Shown one piece after another: positions 11,940 through 21,440 of a stretch of 64,000 nt of DNA. A model generated the notes under the pieces. That model searched no databases. It saw nothing but the letters and a program-made list of their open reading frames with translations, and was not told the DNA's origin. This stretch comes from Ctenosaura bakeri (Eukaryota; Chordata; Lepidosauria; Squamata; Iguanidae), in NCBI GenBank assembly GCA_948474755.1, contig CAOLHI010001295.1, positions 340,289 through 404,288 on the forward strand. Direction: 5' to 3'. Position 1 is the stretch's first letter. Every line of letters begins with the position of its first letter. A program made the position numbers and the translations under genes.

Positions 11940-14727
11940 GAATTTGGGATCTAAACTCATCTCTGTCAAATGTTTGACACAGAAGGGAAATTATATTTAA
12001 GGAACAGTATTGTGATGTGAACCACTCTGACAAATAGTCATGCATACTAATGCTAAAGTAGATGGAATTTATGTCCCTGATTGCAAAAGTGAATATGCAA
12101 AGACTGCTATACAGTGCAAAAATGAAAAATGCCTCAGATTATGGCGCAGAACGATGGGCCATAGAGATTTTAATGCAATCGATGAACTTTTGAAAGCAGA
12201 CTTGACTAAAGATTTAAATGTGAAGAATTCTTGTTGTGAATCAATATGCATTTGCTGTGTAAAAGCAAAGGGGACCAGACCTCCACTCCCAAAGGAGAGT
12301 AAGACAGAGTTGATTCATATGTCTGTGGTCCAATAAAAACACAAACTATAGGAGGGAGTGGATACTTTCTGACTTTTATTGATGACTACAGTAGATATAC
12401 AGTTACTTATTTGGTTCAGAGAAAGAGTGAAGTGCTAGAAAAGCTGAAGGATTATGTGGCAGCAATGAGTAATAAATTCAATACAAAGTCCAAAATCCTG
12501 AGAACTGATAATGGATCTGAGTTTACTAGAAATTTAACACAGATCTTTTTAAAGGAACAAAGCATTGAACATGAAACAATTGTTCCTTACTGACCCCAGC
12601 AGAATGGAATTGCAGAATGCAAAAACTGTTCTTTAATTGAGATGCCAAGGGGTATGCTTGTGAATGCTGGATTGCCAGTGAAATTTTGGGGAGAGGCAAC
12701 TTCTACAGTGACTTATTTGCAAAATAAACTTCCAACTAAAGCCAAAAAGGCCATGCCTTCTGAGTTGTGGCATGGACAAAAACCAAGTGTCAAATAATTG
12801 AGAGTGTTTGGGTCCAAAGTCTATGCATATATCCCAAAGGAGAGGACAACCAATAAAACAGAAGTGGTTATATTTGTAAGATATGAGCCTGGATGAAAGG
12901 GCTACAGAATCCTACACCCATACAATGAGAAGATTGTGGTAGCCAGAGCAGTGTACTTCGTTGAAAATGAGGGACCAGGCATGGAACCTGCACTGGATGG
13001 CCAAATCTCTTCTCCAGTTCCAGATGAATGAGAAAAAGAACCCAGTGTCACATTGAGTCTTACCAATAAGACAATCAAGACACCAGAATCACAAAAGAAA
13101 AGTATGAGGCACAATGTGAGGCACCTAACTCACAAGAAGGGGAAGCAAAGGTGCAACTCAGATGCTTAGAGAAACCCAATAAAGGGATGCCATCCAGACG
13201 TCTTTCCTACCTTGCAAAATTGGAAGAAGTACCAGAGCCATCCTCATGGAGTGAATAAAATGCCAGCAAGCAAAAGAGACAAATTGATAAAAGCTGCAAA
13301 AGAAGAAATTGAGTTTCTACATAACAACAAAACCTGGATACTAACAGAGCCCCCACAAGGGAAGAATATTGTGGGTTGTAAGTGGGTTTTTGAGCTCAAA
13401 CATGATAGTACTGTCAAGGGTTTGGAGAAGATTATGACCAGATTTTTGCATCAGTGGGGAAACACACTGCAATAAAAGTCTTTTTAAGCATTGCACCAGC
13501 AACAAAGATGCATGTTGAACATCTAGACATTAAAACTGCTTTTCTAGCAGAGGACATTTACATGGAGCAACCTCCAGGCTTTGGAGTCCAGGAGAAACAC
13601 CTTGTATGCAAACTTCAAGAGAGCATTTACGGATTAAAACAAGCTGCCAGAGCATGGAATGAAAAACCAAATGGGATGCTCCTTGAGAAGGGGTTTACCC
13701 AAGGAAAAGTTGATAGATGTTTGTACTCAAGATAGAAGGACAATAAATTGACATTTATTTTGACCAATGTTGATAACCTCATCGTTTGTTGTGAGAAAAG
13801 AGAAGACAGTAATGAAAAAATAAAACATTTGAGCAAGGAAGTAGAAGTGAAACAACTAGGAGACATCACATATTACTTTGGAATTCAAGTTGAAAGAGAG
13901 GAAGATGAAACCAAAACAAACCAAAACCTTAACCAAAAACAAAATTTAGTAGAACTGCTAAAGCATCTTGGACTAACTGAGGCAAACCCAGTTAGCACTC
14001 CTATGGACACCAATTATTGGAAGCACACTATGGAAAGTGAAGCATTGCCAAACAGCAGCCAGTACAGAGAAGTCATTGGGAAGTTTCTGTACATTAGCAA
14101 AGTGTCAAGACCAGATATATCAGCAGCTGTTGGGATTTTGTGCAGAAGATCTAACTCTCCTACTAAACATGACTAAAATGCAATAAAGAAACTAGCCAGA
14201 TATCTGAAGGGAACTGCTCACCTGAAACTTCGATTGCAAGCAACCACAACCCCAAACTGACAGGATATGTAGATGCAGATTCAGCCAACGATGTCATTGA
14301 CTGGAAAGCTACAAGTGGATACCTCTTCTTCTATGGAGATGCAATGATTGACTGGACTGGACTACACAGAAGCGGAAGACAGTTGCGAGTTCCTCTACTA
14401 AAGCTAAATATATCTCAGCCTCAGAAGCATGCAAACAGCCAAAGTGGCTGCACATATTACTACAAGATTTCAAGACCAACAGAGATATATAAAGACAAAG
14501 AAGGATGTATAAAGATCTCTCAAACAGAGAATATCAGTCCACAGCTGAAACATGTTGAGACAAGATATCACTTCGTAAAGGATGCACATAAACAAGAGCT
14601 TATCAAGCTGGAATATTGCCCAACAGAAGACATGATTGCAGATGTCCTTACCAAGCCATTGCCCAGAGACCGTTGTGAAGCTCTGCAAGAGAAGATGAAC
14701 CTTGTGAACTTGTGCACATGTCGTTGA
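11940..14727 (+). pseudogene. Copia pol pseudogene (integrase, RT, RNase H)
   Basis: Once a polyprotein segment that integrates and copies the element. The order seen is: pre-integrase zinc region with LWRRTMGH and CICCVKAKGTRPPLP (about 12142-12294); integrase core with TFIDDYSRYTVTY (about 12377), LRTDNGSEF (about 12500) and the following AEC/KN glutamate region (about 12613); reverse transcriptase with DIKTAFLAEDIYMEQPPGF (about 13527) and ESIYGLKQAARAWNE (about 13621); and RNase H with YVDADSAND (about 14268) and STKAKYISASEACKQ (about 14393). The YVDD catalytic box is degraded to NVDN near 13767. Stops near 12336, 12593, 12795, 13031 and 13735 and several frameshifts disable it. Confidence 0.88.
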
Positions 14728-14734
14728 GAAGGAG

Positions 14735-14950
14735 TGTTAAAAGTGTAGCAACACTTAACACTGAAGAACCCAGAATGCCTTGCAGTGGGACAGCAGTAGT
14801 TAATTAGCTAGGGTGACCTGAAGTATCTTCCCTCATATCTCTACCTATCCTGATTCCCCTATGATGTAAACAGATACTCTTGGAGATGTCTCTCTGTTTC
14901 TTTTCAAGACCCTTCCTCTCTCTTCTCGGTACTCCCTGAAAATGCATCTA
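14735..14950 (+). repeat. 3' LTR of the copia element
   Basis: It starts with TGTTAAAAGTG directly after the purine tract. The right boundary is uncertain: no clear CA end and no copy of the 5-bp flank CTAAA were found before the adjacent TUFT1-like pseudogene begins near 14976. Confidence 0.6.
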
Positions 14951-14975
14951 GACTAGATAGTACCCAGTAACTTTC

Positions 14976-16115
14976 CTAGATTTGGAACGGGTCGTTGCTG
15001 CCTTTGGAACTGGCAATGAGTGGGCGCAGAACCTTTATATGCTGATAGATCTGCAGCCAGAGGGAGACCGCCTAGACAGTGTGAAAATATTAAAGTTGAC
15101 ACCCCAGAATGACCTTCCTGGAGACTTACTTGACTTAGCAAAGCTGAAGCCTGTAGGACAAGCTTTTGGCATGGTGGCCAACCAGCCTGCAAGCCACACA
15201 CTGGCCTCCGAATGCATCAAGTCCAGTGATGGGGATGAAGAAATTGTGAAGGTATACCTCAGAACCTGAGACAAAAAGAGCCTGCATCAGATGTAAAGTG
15301 ACACCAGAAATCTCCAAGAGCTTCAGCTGGAAAAACTGAGTGGAATCCATCCTTACAGAACTACTTCTTTTCCCAGTATATCTGTAAGCCAGGATGAGCC
15401 CTCGTATCCGGGAGAAGACATCTTTATCATACACAAGACAACAAAGAGGCTTTTCTCGAAACTGCAGGGAGCCAAGAGGCATCAGACAGGGCTGCCTATG
15501 AGACATCCATCTCCCACTACCAGACGGAAGCGGAGCAGTCTGGGGCAGCTCTGAGGAAGGCAGAACTGGTGCTGGAAGAAAAAGACCAGAAGCTTGAAGA
15601 ATTGCAGAGGCTTCTAACAGGAATGGAGAAGGAGCACCAGATTCTGCTGCAGAAGATGAAATATGGTGAATCAGAGCTCAAGCAGTTGAGCAGCCAAGAG
15701 AAAGACAAGCTGGTGGAACAGGAAAGGTCAACCAAACCGGAGAAAAAAGTTGCCTTCTTGTGGGAGAAAATCCACCATCTTGATGACATGCTCAAGAGCC
15801 AGCAACATAAAGTCTGGCAGACGATTGAACAACTTCAGAACTCAAAATCAGGGATCCAATCCAAAGATTTGATAATTCAGGAACTCAAAGAATGAGTGGC
15901 TTACCTGGAGGCTGAGAATCTGGAGCTGCATGATCGCACCTCATTGAGAAGCAAACCAAGCCTGAGGCTCACAGCACCAGGTCTCGCTCCAAATCAAGAG
16001 TACGTCAGCTGCAAAAGATACACCAAGCCTGCAAACTCCAAACCTTTGCCTCTCATCCGAGTGGCAGAAACATGAATGTGAAGTAACTTTCCTATCTTAG
16101 TATGGAGTTCCTCTA
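14976..16115 (+). pseudogene. TUFT1: Processed pseudogene of tuftelin
   Basis: The translation follows tuftelin, an acidic coiled-coil protein first known from enamel matrix and also present in other tissues. Residues LIDLQPEGDRLDSVKILKL (from about 15040), HTLASECIKSSDGDEEIVKVY (about 15198-15255) and the highly characteristic KIHHLDDMLKSQQHKV (about 15767) with IEQLQNSKSGIQSKD (about 15823) and IIQELKE match the family, followed by YLEAENLELHDR (about 15903). All parts lie in order in 1.1 kb without introns, which indicates a retrocopy. Frame changes near 15268-15300 and 15500-15560 and a TGA after QELKE (15893) disable it. A TAATAAAG signal lies at about 16113. No clear poly(A) tail or target duplication was seen. 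The identification rests on remembered family sequence and should be confirmed by search. Confidence 0.85.
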
Positions 16116-16250
16116 ATAAAGCTATTAGTTTATTTTTCCTTTAAGCTATGGTGTCTTGCCCCTTAATCAGCATTACTGCTTTGCAGCAAATAGGCTCCAT
16201 CTAACGCTAAAACAGTCCTCTGTGCTACCTAACAATGTGCTTTGATTAAG

Positions 16251-16430
16251 GTTACCAGACTGAAATGTGGAGAAGGTACCTGTACCTTTAATGGTGGCCT
16301 TGAAGAGGGAATTGCAAGAGGTGTTGCTTGTCACACAACCAAGTAAGAAGCAACACTTGGTGCAATTCCCTCTTCTATACAACCAGGAAAGGTACAGGAG
16401 CTGTTCCAGTTTTCACTCTGGCAACTCCAG
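16251..16430. mobile_element. Foldback MITE, single copy
   Basis: Two arms are reverse complements: GAAGAGGGAATTGCAAGAGG (about 16302) pairs with the segment ending ATTCCCTCTTC (16374), and GGTACCTGTACCTTT (about 16275) pairs with AAAGGTACAGGAGC (about 16388). Outer ends GGTTACCAGACTGAAA and TTTTCACTCTGGCAACTCC also pair imperfectly. It is a nonautonomous DNA-element-like structure of about 180 bp. The family is not recognised. Confidence 0.65.
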
Positions 16431-17404
16431 CTATGGAGGAATTCCAAGTCTTGCAGGTTTTGCAAGTGCCCTGCAAGAGGAGCACAGGAAAGGTGGGGTT
16501 TCTTCACTTCTGGACTTGGCTTCACCCCTGCAGTCGATAAAGTGATGGGGAATAATTTCATGGCAAGAGCATTGTCATGAATGTCATGTATCTATCACAG
16601 GGCAGGACTGGGGCATATGCTCCACATTCTTTCAACGAGTCCAGTGGACCGTAGCAGCAGAGAGGGCTGCCATTACTCTAATGTTGCCTTTTGGTTCTGG
16701 GATGTCTTTTCCCCCTAATGGACAAGACATACTTGTGTGACCCCTCTCCATCTTTTAGCAACAGTCAAGTTTGGCAGACCTATCAGAAGAGTGGAAGAGT
16801 CACTGCTGGACTGTTGACATGGTTTTTCTGGCTCTACATTTCTGCAGCAATATCATACTCTCCGACTGTCTCAAAGGTGCTGGGACAGTCATGATTACTC
16901 ATCAACAGTTCTGCATTCTCAGATGCTTTTAAAAAGTCTCATTTTCTGTCTCCTTCTCCCTCTTTCTCCTTTCATCCTCAGCTTACCTCAATTGCTGAGA
17001 ACTGCATTCAAAATGAAACTGTCATTTGTACTTAATAAACTCAGCAGTGGAGAGAGGAGAGGAGGGGTGCAATCTTGCCACCCCAGTACAATACGGTCAC
17101 TGTCGGTTCTTGTCTGTCTATTCTTGCTTGTTAATAATTTTTGCCGTCTTGACCCCACTCTGATTTAGCTTGACCACATGTGTGCCAGTTTTCATCTGTG
17201 AAATGCTGGGGGGTATGCAATATGTGAGGTTTTATGCCAGTAGTAACTAGCATGACATAAAGTAAAAATCCTAAGGCTTGGATCTTGATTTTCAAGGACT
17301 CAGCTCCCAATCTGAGGACGGGAGTCATTGAATGCTCTTGCACAAGTAGATCATCCAGCCTAGAAAATAATGCTTCCCTCTCAGCTGTTTCAGAGGCAGC
17401 ATAG
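16431..17404. other. Gene-free sequence upstream of the first receptor gene
   Basis: No coding frame with family resemblance and no repeat that I can name. A noncoding 5' exon of the receptor transcript could lie here, but I cannot identify its donor site from sequence alone. Confidence 0.45.
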
Positions 17405-17588
17405 TTATAGTGATCTGAGTGTTGGACTACAACCCTGAAGACAAGGGTTCGATTCTCCACGTAGTCATGTCAATCCACTGGGTGACTTTGGGCATCTCAC
17501 ACACTCTCAGCCCCAGAAAACCCTGTGATAGGTTTGCCTTAGTGTCACACTAAGTTGGAAATGACTTGAAGGGACACCACAATAACAA
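17405..17588 (+). mobile_element. tRNA-derived SINE with Bov-B-like tail (Sauria type)
   Basis: A tRNA-like head has an A-box-like TAGTGATCTGAGTGTTGG (17408) and a B box GGTTCGATTC (17446). The body has CACTGGGTGACTTTGGGC. The tail CCCTGTGATAGGTTTGCC ... AAGTTGGAAATGACTTGAAG ... ACAACAAC-like end resembles Bov-B/RTE LINE 3' ends. This is the classic plan of squamate Sauria SINEs. It ends about 75 bases before the receptor start codon. Confidence 0.8.
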
Positions 17589-17644
17589 CTCAGATGTTTG
17601 TATCTCTCTTTATTTTGTGTTGGTTTTTTGCTCCTCATTATTTC

Positions 17645-17662
17645 TTCTGGATTTTAGAGACA
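17645..17662 (+). promoter_or_regulatory. Candidate splice acceptor before the receptor coding exon
   Basis: TTCTTCTGGATTTTAG is a pyrimidine-rich tract ending in AG, a few bases before ACAATG. The second receptor gene has the same arrangement (TTTTTATAG then ACAATG). Olfactory receptor genes usually have a noncoding first exon spliced to an intron-free coding exon, so this is the likely acceptor. Confidence 0.5.
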
Positions 17663-18616
17663 ATGTACACAGAGGCATCATGGGAAGAAGGCAACCAAAG
17701 CTACCAGGGAGAATTCATTTTAGTGGGAATGTCTGACCGGCCCCGCTTGGAAATGCTGCTGTTTGCAATCATCTTGGTCTGCTATATCATGACCCTGCTA
17801 GGCAACACTACTATCATTGTGATATCCCGACTGGACCCCCATCTCGACACCCCCATGTATTTCTTCCTCAGCAATCTTTCTTTCCTTGATCTTTGTTTCA
17901 CTACCAGTCTTGGCCCTCATATGTTGGTGAACTTCTGGAGAAAACGCAAGACCATTACCTATGGTGCCTGTGTAGCCCAAATGTACATCTCTCTTGCTCT
18001 TGGTTCCGCAGAGTGTATTCTGTTGGCTGTAATGGCCTATGATCGCTACGCTGCCGTTTGCCACCCGCTACATTACACTACCATTATGAGCCATTCCACA
18101 TGCTTCAATATGGCTGCCATATCCTGGGTTAGTGGCTTCACCAACTCTTTCGTGCAGACAATTCTGACAGTTAGGATGCCATTATGTGGCCAGAACAGAG
18201 TGGACCATTTTTTCTGTGAGGTACCATCCTTTCTCAGACTAGCCTGTGTTGACACCACACTGAATGAGGCTGTGCTTTTTGCTTGTGCTGTTGTGTTCCT
18301 TCTAGCACCAGTAGGCCTGATCACAGTCTCCTATGCTTACATTGCATCTGCTGTGCTGAGGATCCGCTCAGCCGAGGGCAGGAGGAAGGCCTTCAATACC
18401 TGTGCCTCCCATTTGATTGTGGTGTCCCTCTTTTATGGCCCAGGTATTTTCAGCTACCTCCAGTCCCCATCCAACTACTCCCCTGACCGAGGCAAAATGC
18501 TTTCTCTTTTCTATACAGTTCTCACCACCATGCTGAATCCATTCATCTATACCCTGAGGAACAAGGAGGTACACAGAGCTCTTAGAAGTGCAATGAAAGG
18601 GAATCCAGCAATATAA
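17663..18616 (+). CDS. Olfactory receptor, class II, family 2-like (copy 1)
   Basis: An odorant-binding seven-transmembrane G-protein-coupled receptor, expected in the cilia membrane of olfactory neurons. The frame of 317 codons is intact. Motifs in order: N-glycosylation site NQS (residues 11-13), GN in helix 1, LDPHLDTPMYFFLSNLSFLDL (57-77), MAYDRYAAVCHPLHY at the end of helix 3 (about 123-137), extracellular-loop cysteines including FFCEVPS, SY in helix 5, KAFNTCASHL at helix 6 and NPFIYTLRN at helix 7. An in-frame ATG lies 23 codons upstream (17594), but I chose 17663. The paralogue at 61171 starts here, and the upstream codons overlap the splice-acceptor tract. It resembles OR2-type receptors. 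The odorant is unknown. Confidence 0.95.
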   Translation: MYTEASWEEGNQSYQGEFILVGMSDRPRLEMLLFAIILVCYIMTLLGNTTIIVISRLDPHLDTPMYFFLSNLSFLDLCFTTSLGPHMLVNFWRKRKTITYGACVAQMYISLALGSAECILLAVMAYDRYAAVCHPLHYTTIMSHSTCFNMAAISWVSGFTNSFVQTILTVRMPLCGQNRVDHFFCEVPSFLRLACVDTTLNEAVLFACAVVFLLAPVGLITVSYAYIASAVLRIRSAEGRRKAFNTCASHLIVVSLFYGPGIFSYLQSPSNYSPDRGKMLSLFYTVLTTMLNPFIYTLRNKEVHRALRSAMKGNPAI

Positions 18617-18719
18617 GCCCAATGGGCTCCAAATTAAGTCAGCCAATTACTAATGTCTTCTAGGAAGAATTCCTCATGAATCACTTTTCATTGTACCTTC
18701 CTTTTTCTTTTATCATAAA

Positions 18720-18725
18720 AATAAA
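18720..18725 (+). promoter_or_regulatory. Candidate polyadenylation signal of receptor copy 1
   Basis: AATAAA lies about 100 bases after the stop codon in A/T-rich sequence. Position and sequence fit, but no transcript evidence is available. Confidence 0.4.
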
Positions 18726-18729
18726 GTAA

Positions 18730-20139
18730 ATACAGGTGCAACATAGAATCCCAACAGTACATCTAAAACAAATATCATTAAATTAAGGCAAAAAATATCA
18801 CATGGATTAATGTGCGGATTGTATTTTTTTTTCCTGAGAGAAACCACTTTGCAATAAGTAGATAGAAAATGGCTGCAGGTGAACAGACAGGCAGAAGAAG
18901 AAAACAGTTTTCTGTGGAGGTAATTGTCTAAGCCATCTGTGACACAGCCTGGGGTGTAACCAGTCTGAGTAGTCACATAGGGATGGGGGGGCGATGGAGG
19001 TGGTCCGCCCTGGGCAGCAATGTTTTGGGGGTGTCATGGCTCATAGCCACACCCCCACATGCCACCGCCATGCTCCCTTCCCCCTCTTCCATGCACTCCA
19101 AGCTCTGCTGTCGAGTCTGAGTGACTGGCCAGCCCTGGCAACAGGTTGCCATGCATCCCAAGTGGCTCTGCATAAGAGAAAACCCCAACCCATTGATGTG
19201 TGAGAGGGGCTGAGATTTTTCAGTAGGAGCTCTATATAAAAAAGATTGAGTTGCACTTTTTGGGATCTTCCTGCAGAGAGATCTCCAGAGAAGATTTTGA
19301 GAAAAAAGCTTTTCAGTCAGCCAAGGGAGATGGTTTGAATAAGTGGGTTTATCTTCTCAGGGGCCTAGTGAGAGGCAGGGAAGAAATCAAACAATTTTGA
19401 ATTGAGTCAGAAGGAGTGACCTAAACTTGGGAGGCCAAAGGCATCAGTGTGTAGGAAAGCTCTGAACCTGCTTATAGTATTAAGGTGAAGAAAGTAGTTA
19501 AATAATTTTGGAAGTTCTACTTTGCCTGAGAATACTTGTAACACCCAATACTTTTTCCCTGTTTGTTATTTTAATAAAGATTATATTCTATTTTGTAATT
19601 CTTGACTTAGCAAAGTACTTTTTCATCAGTTTTAATTTTCCAGAAACATGCTGCCACCACTTATTAATTCTTTCTGAATCAGACCAGAGAGGCTTTTACT
19701 CCTTTCTCACTGAGATGGTGAATTTAAAAGGAGAAAGGAAGGGTTGTATAAGGAGGGTGGCAAGGTGTTATAGCAGGCTTGGATGGGAGCTGCCATCTCC
19801 AGTCTGAGGGAAAGAAAAGCAGACCTAGGCCCTATCCAAACCATCTTTCCCAGAGTGCCCTGAACAGGTATTTGGGAAATGGGCAGCATGGAGCTGAGAA
19901 TTCTCCAGCCTTTCTCCAGTGAGAAGAAAGTGCAACTGCACAAATAAAGGATGGTTACACATGCAGTGTGCATGAACAGGATTCTAGGCATATGCTTTTT
20001 GGAGGAGATCTCATCAATGCAAGGAGATGGAGCCCAGAAAAGAATGGGCAGAACAATTAAATCTGTTTCCACAGACTTCTTCCTTGTCCTGTTACAAAGT
20101 CTGTCCTGTGCCAGGTTTTTTAAATTTTATTTTATATGT
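18730..20139. other. Gene-free stretch with weak LTR-like features
   Basis: No gene is seen. A TATA-like CTCTATATAAAAAAG (about 19230) and a TTTTAATAAAG polyadenylation-like signal (about 19568) stand about 340 bases apart, as in an LTR, but TG/CA ends and a target duplication were not found. The C/G-rich piece at 18980-19200 resembles an old DNA-transposon fragment. Treat both as hints only. Confidence 0.3.
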
Positions 20140-20730
20140 AAAGTCGAAGGCTTTCATGGCTGGAAGCCATAGGTTGTTGTGGGTTTTCTGGGCTTTGAGG
20201 CCGTGTTCTATTAGTATTTTCTCCTGATGTTTCACCTGCATCTGTGGTTGGTATCTTCAGAGGATCTGGTGGCATGGAAGTGAGACAAAGTATATATACT
20301 TGTGCAGTCCCCAGAGTGGGAGGAAGCAATTTGCATATGTTACAGTTGGTCTGTGTGATGGCCTATTGTTAAATAGGGTGTATTGTTAGTCAGGGGATAT
20401 GCATAACAGTGCATTAGGTGCATTAGCAGCCCATTGTATTGTTCCCTGTAGAGGGACCTCCAGAGTCTGGGTGGTGTTCATTGGCATATTTTTGAGTCTT
20501 GATTTTAGTGTTCTTCAGTACTGGTAGCCAAATCTTGTTTACTTTCTGAGTTTCTTCTTTCCTGTTGAAATTGTCCATGTATTTATGGATTTCAATGGCC
20601 TCTCTGTGTAGTCTGACATAGTAGTTGTTAGAATGGTCCAGAATTTCTGTGCTTTCAAAAAGCATTCTGTGTCCAGGTTGGTTTATAACATGTTCTGCTA
20701 CTGCTGATTTTTCTGGGTGGATCCAGAAAG
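20140..20730 (-). mobile_element. Penelope-like retroelement, 3' fragment with GIY-YIG part
   Basis: Read on the minus strand, the frame gives SAVAEHVINQPGHRMLF followed by VRLHREAIEIHKYMDNFNR. This is the C-terminal part of the GIY-YIG endonuclease of Penelope-like elements (typical REAIEI...NFNR signature). Downstream on that strand the sequence ends with the widespread tail containing GCCACCAGATCCTCTGAAG, AACATCAGGAGAAAATACT and GCCATGAAAGCCTTCGAC. The reverse transcriptase is missing, so this is a 5'-truncated copy. Confidence 0.82.
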
Positions 20731-20754
20731 CACAGAAATATGAGTGGGTGAGTC

Positions 20755-20800
20755 AATTTTTATTTTTATTTTTATTTATTTTTTTTATTTTTTTGCAAGA
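20755..20800. repeat. T/A-rich simple repeat
   Basis: Repeated TTTTTA and TTTTATTT units, next to the Penelope-like fragment. Confidence 0.85.
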
Positions 20801-21356
20801 GAAGAACTTCATGTGCATTTTTACATGTACTTTTTGAATGGATGTATATTTGTCTCCCTTACAGAAGCATACTCAGTGTACTTGTACATTTCAATTGTCA
20901 TCTACTGAATGTATTTTTGTAGAATGTGTCCCAGTCCAAGGATATACAAATTTCTGATTAGAAATTGCATCAAGCTCCATGTTCAATTAGGAGGCTGTAA
21001 AATCAAGCAGAATTTAAAAAAAAAATTAGATGTACTGGTAACTTATTTTATTTTATTGAAACAACTAGATGAAACAATTGCAGGTTCAGCTGTGTCGGCC
21101 ATAAACGAACCAACCATCTACCCCCCCCCCAAATAAAAATGCCTCCTATAAATTACTTTCTGCCAGGGTAAAATAAATCATACTAGCTTTTAAGTTTCAC
21201 AGGCTTCTTCATCAGGCAGAGATGCTATAGTCCAAGTTTATACATTCTGGTTTGGGTGTTATATGAGGTATAGATGAAACGTTCCCCCACCTCAGCCATA
21301 AGCTAAGTGGGAACAAAGGCAATAAAAAAGGGGCAGTAGAATGGACACCAAGTGTG
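20801..21356. other. Unassigned sequence
   Basis: No gene is seen. It includes a C run (21120-21130) and a TTTTAAGTTTCACAGGC stretch that resembles a common reptile interspersed repeat I cannot name. Confidence 0.4.
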
Positions 21357-21440
21357 GACTAGTGGTCTGAACATTGGACTACAACTCTGGAGACCAGAGT
21401 TCAATTCCCCACCCAGCCTTGGAAATCCCCTGGGTGAGTG
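21357..21440 (+). mobile_element. tRNA-derived SINE head
   Basis: CTAGTGGTCTGAACATTGGAC followed by a B box GAGTTCAATTCC (about 21398) and CACCCAGCCTTGG. The Bov-B-like tail is missing or decayed beyond about 21440. Confidence 0.7.

Larger units (their letters stand above)
11816..14950 (+). mobile_element. Ty1/copia LTR retrotransposon, internally deleted
   Basis: Two direct repeats beginning TGTTAGAAGTGCAGCAACAC (11816) and TGTTAAAAGTGTAGCAACAC (14735) bracket a decayed copia-type pol gene. The domain order is integrase, then reverse transcriptase, then RNase H, which is diagnostic for Ty1/copia. GAGAAGGAG just before the second repeat looks like the polypurine tract. The left LTR keeps only about 120 bases and runs directly into the pre-integrase region, so the rest of the LTR, gag and protease are deleted. 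Copia elements are sparse in vertebrates. Confidence 0.88.

Noticed and set aside
14982..15269. TUFT1-like frame as a functional gene
   Set aside because: Introns are absent and frameshifts and stops follow within a few hundred bases. It is a processed pseudogene.
17441..17460. tRNA gene
   Set aside because: A and B boxes are present, but no cloverleaf can be completed, and the sequence continues into a SINE body with a Bov-B-like tail.
18730..19660. Solo LTR with TATA and polyadenylation signals
   Set aside because: The signals are spaced plausibly, but no TG/CA ends or target duplication could be found, so it is kept only as a hint.
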